Of a DNA stretch of 64,000 nt, positions 51,251 to 59,700 are shown piece by piece. The notes under the pieces are model-generated. The model worked only from the letters and a program-made list of their open reading frames with translations, did not search any database and had not been told where the DNA came from. Source of the DNA: Candidatus Woesearchaeota archaeon (GTDB lineage: Archaea > Nanobdellota > Nanobdellia > Woesearchaeales > GW2011-AR4). The position numbers were made by a program, and so were the translations under genes. Numbering within the stretch: the first letter of the stretch is position 1; the number at the start of each line of letters is the position of its first letter. The stretch spans positions 62,001 through 126,000 of the forward strand of contig JACPMR010000003.1 of NCBI GenBank assembly GCA_016185945.1, given 5' to 3'.

Positions 51251-52156
51251 TCACCTTGTTTTGTCAACAACCATTCTATGCAAAGTTGGAATTGTCTTTT
51301 CATGTCTTTCAATTATAATAAATCCTTTTCCACCTAATGAAGTTGGTCTTTTCACAACATTCTCTCGAGGTCTGTAATGGTCAATCATATCAAGGTTTGC
51401 TGCTGTTAGGTTTTTAACTTTGTAGTCGAGGTTTCTTGCTATTGTTAGTGCCTTCAAAAAAACTTCGGGCAAAATTACAGCGCAGCCGATATTTAATACA
51501 ACACCATCTTCGAGTTTGCTAACGCTTTCTGTAAAAATCCTAAAATCTTGGTAAGTTGTTTTGCCAACTGATGCGCCGTCACAGCTTGGATGCTGATGGA
51601 TAATGTCTGTGCCGATTGCAACATGGACAGTAACTGGAATATTTAATTTGTAAGCATTGTACAAAATACTGGATTCTTTATGCGGCAAATTCAAATCATT
51701 TATTTTCTTGCCTATTGCATAACCCATTCCAAAATTATTTTTTGCGCCTTCTTTTATCGCTTCATTAAGAATTCTTCCAGTTTCCTCTATCATTCCAAAA
51801 GTTCCGTCTTCAATTGTTTGCTCTACATATTCAGAAGTTTCTCCAATCAAAGCAAGTTCAAAATCATGAATTGGTCCAGCACCATTCATTGCAATGTGCT
51901 TTATAACTCCTTTTTTCATCAAATCAATTATCAGCAAACTCATGCCAACTTTTATTACATGAGCACCCATCATTAAGATGATTTGTTTATCGTTTTTGTG
52001 GGATTTGATTATCTCATTAACCAATTCGCCAAAATCCTTTGATTTAATCAAAACTTTTGAGTTTTCCGGCTTAATCAAATCATTTAGTTTTACTTTATTC
52101 TTTCTCTGCTTTATCGAGATGGTTTTGATTTTGGCGAAGTCCAGCATTTTATCCAA
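51251..52156 (-). CDS. Deoxyhypusine synthase-like protein in heptose operon
   Basis: 301 residues. MMGAHVIKVGMS, MNGAGPIHDFELALIGETSE, EETGRILNEAIK, HQHPSCDGASVGKTTYQDF: the DHS fold with NAD-binding and a Lys in the place of the active-site Lys (GASVGK). Bona fide DHS modifies the translation factor aIF5A with spermidine; this branch, found near heptose genes in bacteria as I remember, differs from it and is likely a separate enzyme. Overlaps gmhA by 8 nt. Confidence 0.75.
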   Translation of the reverse strand: MDKMLDFAKIKTISIKQRKNKVKLNDLIKPENSKVLIKSKDFGELVNEIIKSHKNDKQIILMMGAHVIKVGMSLLIIDLMKKGVIKHIAMNGAGPIHDFELALIGETSEYVEQTIEDGTFGMIEETGRILNEAIKEGAKNNFGMGYAIGKKINDLNLPHKESSILYNAYKLNIPVTVHVAIGTDIIHQHPSCDGASVGKTTYQDFRIFTESVSKLEDGVVLNIGCAVILPEVFLKALTIARNLDYKVKNLTAANLDMIDHYRPRENVVKRPTSLGGKGFIIIERHEKTIPTLHRMVVDKTR

Positions 52157-52712
52157 ACAATTCTTTTTCCACTAATTCGCATATGATATGCCCAGCTAGC
52201 ATGTACCCTTCCTGAATTCTTGGCGTATCATCAGAAGGTACATTTAAACAAATGTCTACTTTACTTTTCAATACACCTCCACTTTTGCCTGTAAATGCAA
52301 TAGTGATTCCACCTAACTCTTTAGCTTTCCCTATTGCTTTAATTATATTCTTTGAATTTCCGCTTGTGCTAATTCCTATTACAATGTCTCCTTTTTTTAC
52401 AAATCCCTCAACCTGTTTTGCAAACACATCTTCATAACCATAATCATTTCCTATAGCAGTTAAGCTTACATTATCGGTCAAAGCTATTGCAGGAAGAGAC
52501 TTTCTGTCAAAATAATAACGAGATAAAAACTCTGTTGCTAAATGCATGCTGTCAGAACAGCTACCCCCATTACCAAATAAGATAACTTTGCCATTATGTT
52601 TATAGCAGTTTATGATAGTTTCAGCTATTTTCTTTATGGTACCTTTATACCCAGATAATTCTTCAATTGTTTCTTTATGTTCACTTATCCTTTTTAGTAT
52701 TAAATCTTCCAT
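52149..52712 (-). CDS. gmhA: Sedoheptulose-7-phosphate isomerase (SIS domain)
   Basis: 187 residues. VILFGNGGSCSDSMHLATEF, AIGNDYGYEDVFAKQVEGF, GISTSGNSKNI. All match GmhA, which converts sedoheptulose 7-phosphate to D-glycero-D-manno-heptose 7-phosphate. First gene of the operon; an AAGGAGGAC Shine-Dalgarno lies about 9 nt before the ATG, and an operator-like palindrome is next to it. Confidence 0.94.
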   Translation of the reverse strand: MEDLILKRISEHKETIEELSGYKGTIKKIAETIINCYKHNGKVILFGNGGSCSDSMHLATEFLSRYYFDRKSLPAIALTDNVSLTAIGNDYGYEDVFAKQVEGFVKKGDIVIGISTSGNSKNIIKAIGKAKELGGITIAFTGKSGGVLKSKVDICLNVPSDDTPRIQEGYMLAGHIICELVEKELFG

Positions 52713-52732
52713 TTTTAATGTCCTCCTTCATT

Positions 52733-52751
52733 AGTATTACTTTTTCATACT
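52733..52751 (-). promoter_or_regulatory. Operator-like palindrome 1, upstream of gmhA
   Basis: AGTAT - nine bases - ATACT. It lies between the minus-strand TATA-like GATTTAAATATT (about 52765-52776) and the Shine-Dalgarno of gmhA, over the expected transcription start. Same layout as site 2. Confidence 0.7.
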
Positions 52752-52820
52752 TTAATTATATGTAATATTTAAATCTTTTGTTTTTCTGAACTATATGTTC
52801 GACAATATAAAATTATTTAA

Positions 52821-52839
52821 AGTAATACTTTTTCTTACT
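52821..52839 (+). promoter_or_regulatory. Operator-like palindrome 2, upstream of the RHH fusion gene
   Basis: AGTAA - nine bases - TTACT; the nine-base spacer TACTTTTTC is the same as in site 1, and the one changed arm base is changed in both arms. It follows directly on the TATA-like TTATTTAAAG and lies 11 nt before the ATG, with an extra half-site-like CATACTT at 52844-52850. Confidence 0.7.
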
Positions 52840-52850
52840 TATTCATACTT

Positions 52851-53606
52851 ATGACTAAGGCTAAAATCGCGATTTCATTGGACAATTCCTTATTGAAGCT
52901 TGTCGACTCTAAAGTAGATGGCTCTATAATAAGAAGCAGGTCGCAGGCAATAGATTATTTTTTAAAGAAAGGATTGCAGGAGCAATCTGTGAGTGTTGCT
53001 GTTTTATTGCTGAAGGGAGAGCACCAATCTTGTGCATTGAAAGAAATAAATGGAATGTTATTGATTAAACAACAAATTAATTTTTTTGCTAAATATGGGA
53101 TTAAGACAATTTACATAGTGACACAACATACTAAAAATATGAACTTATTGCTTGATGAAATTTCTGATGCAAAGATAAACATAGAGATTATTGAAAAACA
53201 AACAAAGGGAAATGCAGAAGCGTTACAAGCGATTAAGGACAAAATCAACAATAGTTTTGTGGTTATGTCAGGAGACACTTATAACAATTTTGATTTGCTT
53301 AAAATGATAAAAAAGCATGTTGAGACGGAAAAGCTTGTCACAATGGGATTGATGACAAGGGAAAAAACAAGTAGTTATGGTACAGCAATACTTGATGGCG
53401 ACTTGATTGTTGATTTCCAAGAAAAGCCGAAGCATTATTCAACCAATATAGTAAATGCAGGAATATACATTTTCAATCCAGAAATCTTTGAACTGTTTGA
53501 GGATTCCGTTTCACTGGAGAAAGATTTGTTTCCCAAGCTTGCAAGGATAAAGCAATTGGTTGGATTCTTTACTTATGGAGAATATTTGCATGTTGAAAGC
53601 AGATAA
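52851..53606 (+). CDS. Ribbon-helix-helix DNA-binding domain fused to sugar nucleotidyltransferase-like domain
   Basis: 251 residues. Residues 1-44 are an RHH domain: beta strand KIAISLDNSLL then KVDG, RSRSQAIDYFLKKGL. Residues 47-251 are a Rossmann-type NTP_transferase: MSGDTYNNFDLL (Asp142), YGTAILDGD, DFQEKP, NAGIYIFNPEIFE all kept. The signature GGxGTRLxPLT-xxxK region is degenerate (LLLKGEHQSCALKEI), so catalysis is doubtful. It resembles HddC/glucose-1-phosphate transferases. Divergent from the heptose operon, with matching palindromes. It may be a repressor that senses sugar phosphate or nucleotide. Confidence 0.82.
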   Translation: MTKAKIAISLDNSLLKLVDSKVDGSIIRSRSQAIDYFLKKGLQEQSVSVAVLLLKGEHQSCALKEINGMLLIKQQINFFAKYGIKTIYIVTQHTKNMNLLLDEISDAKINIEIIEKQTKGNAEALQAIKDKINNSFVVMSGDTYNNFDLLKMIKKHVETEKLVTMGLMTREKTSSYGTAILDGDLIVDFQEKPKHYSTNIVNAGIYIFNPEIFELFEDSVSLEKDLFPKLARIKQLVGFFTYGEYLHVESR

Positions 53607-53638
53607 ACTTTAAATATAATCCTTGTTTTTGAAGCCAA

Positions 53639-54220
53639 ATGCCAAAACTATACAGCAACCCATGGAAAGTAAAAAGCAAAGGAATTAGAGGAAAGTTGCA
53701 GTATTTCATAAGAAGACAATTCTACAAATGGCTTTTGAGAAGATACTGCAAGGGGTGCAAGACAGTCCTTGATGTCGCATGCGGGCCAGGGCAATTCATG
53801 AAGACAGCGCAGGAAATGGGGTTTAAAGCTTATGGGATTGACGCTGACGAAAGATACAAAGCGAAAAACGTAATGATAAAGGATTTGTGGAAAGTAAAAG
53901 GCAGGTATGATGTTGTCTTTAACAGCTTTATTCTCGAGCATATGCAGGAGCAGGAAAAATTTATCCAGAAAATGGCAGAATTGTCGAACAACATTGTGAT
54001 TACAATCAGCGCTTATCTTTCAAAAGAGTTCTACAATGTTCCCGACCATACAAGACCAGTAACAAAAATCATGGTAAGGTGGCTTTTCAGGAGACATGGA
54101 TTCAGAAATTTATTGTCGATTCATGTTCCGTTCTACAAGGCAGTTGTTGTAGTTTCCAAGAAAATGACTAAAAAAGATATGGATAAAGAATCACAATTAA
54201 TAAGGCGAGGATTTTGGTGA
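53639..54220 (+). CDS. Class I SAM-dependent methyltransferase
   Basis: 193 residues. TVLDVACGPGQFMKTA (motif I), GIDADERYK (motif II), DVVFNSFILEHMQEQE. Basic N-terminal 30 residues may contact the membrane or nucleic acid. TATA-like TTTAAATATAA lies 20-30 nt upstream. Likely a sugar or lipid methyltransferase; substrate unknown. Confidence 0.83.
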   Translation: MPKLYSNPWKVKSKGIRGKLQYFIRRQFYKWLLRRYCKGCKTVLDVACGPGQFMKTAQEMGFKAYGIDADERYKAKNVMIKDLWKVKGRYDVVFNSFILEHMQEQEKFIQKMAELSNNIVITISAYLSKEFYNVPDHTRPVTKIMVRWLFRRHGFRNLLSIHVPFYKAVVVVSKKMTKKDMDKESQLIRRGFW

Positions 54221-54298
54221 AAGATTAGATAATTTTTAATATTTTTTCTCAATAATCTAAATAAAAAATAACAATTAAGAATAAACATTAACCAACAC

Positions 54299-54521
54299 GA
54301 GAGCTTCCTTTGAAAGCAATAGTGAATAAGGAGACCAGCTTTTGCAGTAGGCACTACAAATCTAAATCATTTAGTGTCGCTTTCCTGAGCTGGGCTCCCA
54401 CTAACCTTTGCAGATGCTGGGAAGCGAAGTGTTTGAAATATAGTTAATTCAAAATGTTTTAAACAATCAATTGCAAAGAACTGCGTGGCACTCATTCATA
54501 CCGAGAAGCAGTTGGGTCGCC
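54299..54521 (+). repeat. GC-rich intergenic hairpin element C, mosaic (possible structured ncRNA)
   Basis: Between convergent genes, 338 nt without ORF. Head GAGAGCTTCC...AGGAGACCAGC (54299-54339) matches element D; tail (54483-54521) aligns with D over 39 nt without gap. Between them, on the opposite strand, is a B-type head hairpin (54376-54427) with the ATCTGCAA loop. So it looks like a D-type element with a B-type head inside, in reverse. Confidence 0.55.
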
Positions 54522-54558
54522 TAATTGTCATTTTTGAAGAAATTCGTAATTTAAATTT

Positions 54559-55695
54559 TCAAACCAATTTTTCCACTTCTTTCAATACATCATTGACACT
54601 AATGTTTTTCATGCATTTTTGGTAATCATTGCTGTTTTTGGGGTATAAGCAGTCAGGAACCTGCCCTAAATGAACATTGATACAAGGACTGAATTCGCAA
54701 TTATAACCCTTGTACAAGCCAGTGTTTCCCTCTCCATATGGCCCGAACCTTACTGGAAGATTAGGACCAAATAATCCAATTGTCTTGACTCCCTGGGCTG
54801 CTGCAATGTGCATAGGCCCTGCATCATTGCCTATAAATAAATTTGCCCTGCTTATCAGATAGAACAATTGGTTTAAGGTTAATTTGCCTGCTGCATTTAT
54901 TGTATTTTTATTCTCCATATAATTCTGGATTTTTTCTATCAATTCAACTTCGTTCAAAGCACCTACAAAAATTACCTTTGCCTTGCGCCTGTCAATTATT
55001 TCGTCACAAAACTCAGCATACCTGTTGTAGGGCCACATCCTGCACCTTGCTGATTCTGCAGCGCCTGGAGCAACGCAAACAATAAAATCATTTGGTTTGA
55101 TTTTGTTCTCCTTTAAGAATTTGTCAACAATGCTTTTGTCATTTTTTGAAAAATTCAATTCAGGCAATTTGCTTGCGTCATAACTAATGTCCAATGCCCT
55201 TACTAAATCCAGAAATGTCTGCACAGCATGCTGCTTATTATTATACCTTACTTTGTCTGTGTATAATTTTGCCCTTGCATTATGAGAGTAGCCAACAGCC
55301 CTTTTGCCAGCAAAGAAAGAGATTATAGCTGATATGTTAAGATATTCCTCCATGTCGATAGCCAAGTCATATTTTTTAGCATTTTTTAAAATAAAATTTA
55401 TAATTGAGAACGGATTCAGTTTTAGTGTTATTACTTTATTTACATTTTTATTATTGAAAAAAACATCTTTATTTCTGGAAGTAACAAGGACACCAATCTC
55501 TGCGTCTTGAAATTTTCTTCTCAATGCCCCGATTGCAGGCAAAGCTAAAATCGTCTCTCCAATGCCCCATAATTGTATAACTAGAATTTTCTCTATCCTT
55601 TTCGTGTCCTTTAATTTGTTTTTTTTGAAAATTCCCAAAAAGTTACACAATAAGTTTCCAACATGCTTATCAACCAATTTTATTAAAAACACCAT
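54559..55695 (-). CDS. GT9 heptosyltransferase-like glycosyltransferase
   Basis: 378 residues. N-terminal LVIQLWGIGETILALPAIGAL, C-terminal FIGNDAGPMHIAAAQGVKT with the full GNDAGPMH signature and LFGPNLPVRFGPYG. Extra Cys-containing C-terminal part (CEFSPCINVHLGQVPDC) as in other GT9 enzymes. With the heptose operon 2 kb away, it is a good candidate heptosyltransferase. Last gene of the aglB operon. Confidence 0.88.
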   Translation of the reverse strand: MVFLIKLVDKHVGNLLCNFLGIFKKNKLKDTKRIEKILVIQLWGIGETILALPAIGALRRKFQDAEIGVLVTSRNKDVFFNNKNVNKVITLKLNPFSIINFILKNAKKYDLAIDMEEYLNISAIISFFAGKRAVGYSHNARAKLYTDKVRYNNKQHAVQTFLDLVRALDISYDASKLPELNFSKNDKSIVDKFLKENKIKPNDFIVCVAPGAAESARCRMWPYNRYAEFCDEIIDRRKAKVIFVGALNEVELIEKIQNYMENKNTINAAGKLTLNQLFYLISRANLFIGNDAGPMHIAAAQGVKTIGLFGPNLPVRFGPYGEGNTGLYKGYNCEFSPCINVHLGQVPDCLYPKNSNDYQKCMKNISVNDVLKEVEKLV

Positions 55696-55742
55696 AATGA
55701 AAAGAAAACTACCGGGTTATTTAAACTTTATAGATGATTGTA

Positions 55743-56072
55743 TCATCTCTTTTTCCTCATTGCAATTTCCCTAACAACAACTTCAACTTTCCTCTGCACC
55801 TTCCTCACGACAGTATATGTGTAAAAAACGGCCGAAATAAGAAAAAGAAAGCCAGTTATTATCAATACGTCTAATGTCCTGAAGAACCCGAATCTTTGCG
55901 TTATTGGATCTAAAATCGATGGAAACAATGCAACTGCTACGAAGGCAAGCCATACCAAAACCCAAAAGCTGAATTCCTTTGTTGTGAATTCCTTTCTCTT
56001 GTAATTCAAAAAAGAGTAATAAAGCATGAACAATCCAAACAAAAATCCCGCTATCTGAATGCCCATAACCAT
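55743..56072 (-). CDS. DUF2304 membrane protein
   Basis: 109 residues, three helices and a basic C-terminus. FTTKEFSFWVLVWLAFVAVALFP and DVLIITGFLFLISAVFY fit DUF2304, which usually sits next to a GT2 gene as here (4-nt gap). It is thought to aid the GT2 or the lipid-linked sugar. No catalytic residues seen. Confidence 0.82.
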   Translation of the reverse strand: MVMGIQIAGFLFGLFMLYYSFLNYKRKEFTTKEFSFWVLVWLAFVAVALFPSILDPITQRFGFFRTLDVLIITGFLFLISAVFYTYTVVRKVQRKVEVVVREIAMRKKR

Positions 56073-56076
56073 TTTC

Positions 56077-56745
56077 TCACTTGCCGTTGAAAAGTTTCCA
56101 CCAAATCATGTTCAGCACAATTCTCATTCCATCAATAACCGTTGTACCCTTGTACTTGTCAGAGTAGATTGTTTGAATGGGAATCTGCACATATTTTAAC
56201 CTTTGCTTTCCAACCCTTGCTATCATCTCAGATTCCATTGAGTAATCAGAGGCGTTCCACCTAATCTTACTATAAGCGTCTTTTGTGAAAGCCCTGAAGC
56301 CGCATTGTGTGTCGCTGAGGCTTACACCATAAAGAATCCTTACAATGCTTGATATAAACAAGTTGCCAAATCGAAGGACAAGAGGCATTTTCCTGCTTGC
56401 TTTTCTGTAGCTAAACACAATATCGCACTTCTTCAATCTCTCAGCAAACCTTGGTATGTCGTCTGGGCTGTGTTGGGAATCAGCATCTAAAACAACAATA
56501 TGTTTAGCACCATTCTTGACAGCATAATCGCATCCTGTTTTGAGAGCAGCGCCCTTGCCTAGATTCACAATATGGGATAACACTATCGCGCTTGATTTTT
56601 CAGCAAGCCCCCTTGTCTTGTCTGTGCTGCCATCGTCAACGATTACAACTCTGCCTACATATTTTTTCGTTTTTCTGATTATCTCAACAATGTTCTTCTG
56701 CTCGTTATGGGCAGGCATTACAGCCCAGATGTTGGTTATTCCCAT
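56077..56745 (-). CDS. GT2 polyprenyl-phosphate sugar synthase
   Basis: 222 residues. VMPAHNEQKNIV, IVDDGSTDKTRG, VVLDADSQHSPDDIP (DxD), SDTQCGFRAFTKDAY, VQIPIQTIYSDKYKGT. Similar to archaeal enzymes that load the first sugar for N-glycans onto dolichol phosphate (AglJ-like). Starts directly after the aglB stop codon. Confidence 0.85.
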   Translation of the reverse strand: MGITNIWAVMPAHNEQKNIVEIIRKTKKYVGRVVIVDDGSTDKTRGLAEKSSAIVLSHIVNLGKGAALKTGCDYAVKNGAKHIVVLDADSQHSPDDIPRFAERLKKCDIVFSYRKASRKMPLVLRFGNLFISSIVRILYGVSLSDTQCGFRAFTKDAYSKIRWNASDYSMESEMIARVGKQRLKYVQIPIQTIYSDKYKGTTVIDGMRIVLNMIWWKLFNGK

Positions 56746-59700
56746 TTAAGAATTATCAGTGATATTGCTGCTTTCTGTTAAATTTTTTGTGGAACTTTCT
56801 TCCAGTTCCTTTTTAACTGGTTTTTTCAGGTAATCAACTAAATTTTGATTTATTGTAATATCTTTGCCTTCCCAATCAACTTTATAAACAAAAATATCAG
56901 TTCCTGTCAATCCACGCTGATGGTTGAATAGCTTGAAATATCTCAAGCTATGCCCTTCCATGTAGAACATTCTTGTAAAAATGCTTCCTGTAAGTTCCCC
57001 GCTTGACAGAACCAGTTCAAGCTCATTCTCGCCCTTTGGCACTACTGTAACGCCAAAATCCGCCGTTGAGCCATTGAATTCTTTTTTTAATACTCCACCC
57101 TCTGTTGTAAAAGCAACTGCCCTCGGCCTTACAACTCCCTGCTGGCTCAACCCAAAAATATCATAATTGCTTAGGTTTACCTGCAAACCATTGCCGCATA
57201 AGTAAATTTCTTTGCTACCCTTGCTGCAGCTTATCGATGCAGCGTAGCCGGGCCATGGAGCAACCCAGGTATTGCCTTCGCTGTCGCTTGATATTGATTG
57301 CAGCTCGTAATAAATGTTTTCTGCCTTTTCTTTTGAGTAATTGAACTTTTGCATCATATATTCAATTGCATCTTCCTGAGGCATTCTTTTTGCATTGTAC
57401 CACAAATCAGCCCTTTCAAAATTCCAGCTTCCAAAATGGCTCCAGACACCGCTTTTGCCCACCATATCCTCAGAGGCTATGAAAAATGCCTCTGGCGGAT
57501 TGCAGTGGGTATACGAAAGAACCTTTTCGATCTGCTTGTCGTCAAATTTATATTGCCTGAGCTTATTTTTTGCATCTTCTTTTTCAAGTAAAATTATTTC
57601 ATTCAATATCTTCAATGACTTATGGGTGTCTTTGTTTATTGCAAATAATGTCTCGAAAGCGTCATTACTGCCACAATCAAGCATTCTCAAAATCCCAACA
57701 GCCTGCCTTTCGTTGTCTGTCATAAGCAGTTTGCCAACCCAGTGAGCAGGCGGGAAAATCTGGGTAGTGCCGTCAAAAGTGACTGGCCTGTCAGCAATTG
57801 CCTTGAAGTGATGCCCGAAATCCCACCAGGAGGTTATGATTGCGTTCTTACTTGAGTTTTTGTTTATTGCGATTAATGCATTGTACCATGCGTCGTTAAT
57901 GATTGGCAAATCAGCGCCTGCGCTGCTTATGGCTGCTCTTGTTGGGGTTACATAAAAAACCCAAATTATCAAAATTATCAAAATGCTGCTTGCAATGAAT
58001 TTGTGGATTTTGAGCTCTTTATTAAGCCATTGCGAAAAGTAAACGTAAAATTTGCCCAGCGCAACTCCAAACGCCACGCTGAATGCAGGCGCAAGAAGCA
58101 GAGTGAATCTGATTCCCTTAATGCTTGCAAAAATAGTTGAAACCACCCAAAGCGAAAGCAGTATCGGAAGCTTGAAGTCATAAGACGCATCTTTTTTGTA
58201 TATTGAAATGCCAATTCTCAGAATTATGGGCAGCATTAACCAAATCGATAGCATAAATATGTTCATTGTGTTGTACAATGCAGGCAGGTTGCCCAGCCTG
58301 ACAAACAGAATTCCGTAAAACAAGGTTGTGAGGATTATGTAAACAATGTCTAGTTTCTTTATCTCTCCGCTTCTTTTGATTGACAAGACCAATCCTATCA
58401 AACTAATAAAGAACAGAAATGGCCCGCCGACTGAATTTATAATCCCGTTAACAGAGCCCTCGTTCAATTCCGCGACAGTTGTCAGCACATTGGGCCACAA
58501 TGTAAAGTGCACAGGTGCTTTTATTGACGAGAAACTTAAAGGGCCAAGAAAACTGTTTTTAAAGCTTGCCCAGCCTGAAAATAAAGTGACAAATACGGCA
58601 GTTGATATGAAATAAACAAGCCCGATAATCAATATACTTCTTAAAGCACTATCGGAAAATATTAGATTTGCATTTTTTCTTATATCCTCAAATTTTATTA
58701 GGATTAAGTAGAAGAATGTTATTACAACAGTTGCAAGCACGAAATCAAATATGTACCACCATCCGCTCCATGCTGTTGGAAATAATCCTGTAAAAAATCC
58801 TGCAATCAATGTTAAAATCACAATTTTTAATGTATTTTTGACTTCCATTGTCGTTACAAACAGCCAGGTTACTATCAAAGGAAAGAAAATAACCCATATG
58901 TCGTTGTCAGGGTGCAAGGTTCTTGACAGGAAGGCGCCGTTGATAGCCATCACCATGCCGGCAAAAAAACCGCCCAGATTGCCTGCAATTTTTCTTCCTA
59001 TCAGGAATACAAGCAATACACATAATGCCGAGAAAAAGACAGTTGTGTAAAACATTGAGCGCAATAGAGTCAAGTTCGGAATTAGAAAATGCAAAGCATT
59101 GTAGAAATACGCAGAGAAATATGCATGAAACATGTCAGGAAAAACAAACCTGCCAAGAGGTGCTAACTGGTATGTGTCGAATGGCTTGCCTTCCTTCAAG
59201 ACATCTCCCGGATGCCCATGATTGACAATATTCTTTGCGTACCTATACCAATAATAAGGATCAATGTCGGGCATGTACTTTTTTCCGCTTTCATCCTGAA
59301 AGAACAATTTGAAGTAATTTGATGTTGCCCTTATTTGCTCATCTATCTGCCTCTTGTTTTGGATGATTACTTTCTGCAGCTCGGCATCAACCAATGCATT
59401 TTTGTTTGCATCGGGCAAATTTGGATATTGCTGATCAATCGCCCCTTTTATTTGGGATCCTATGTTGTTGATGACTGTGCTTTTAGCCCATTCGTCAGTT
59501 ATTGGCAGAAAACTTGCTTGCATCCTCACGTATATGGCAAGGATTATAGGGATAATAGCAATAAAAACAACGCCGTATTTTTTGAAAAAATCTATAACTC
59601 TGCCCCAGTTGACAGGGATTTCCTCCTCTCCAGCTTTTTCCTTGCCGCTTTCAGACTTGAAAAATTTTTTGACTTTGCCTAAGTCAAAAGAGAAATCTAG

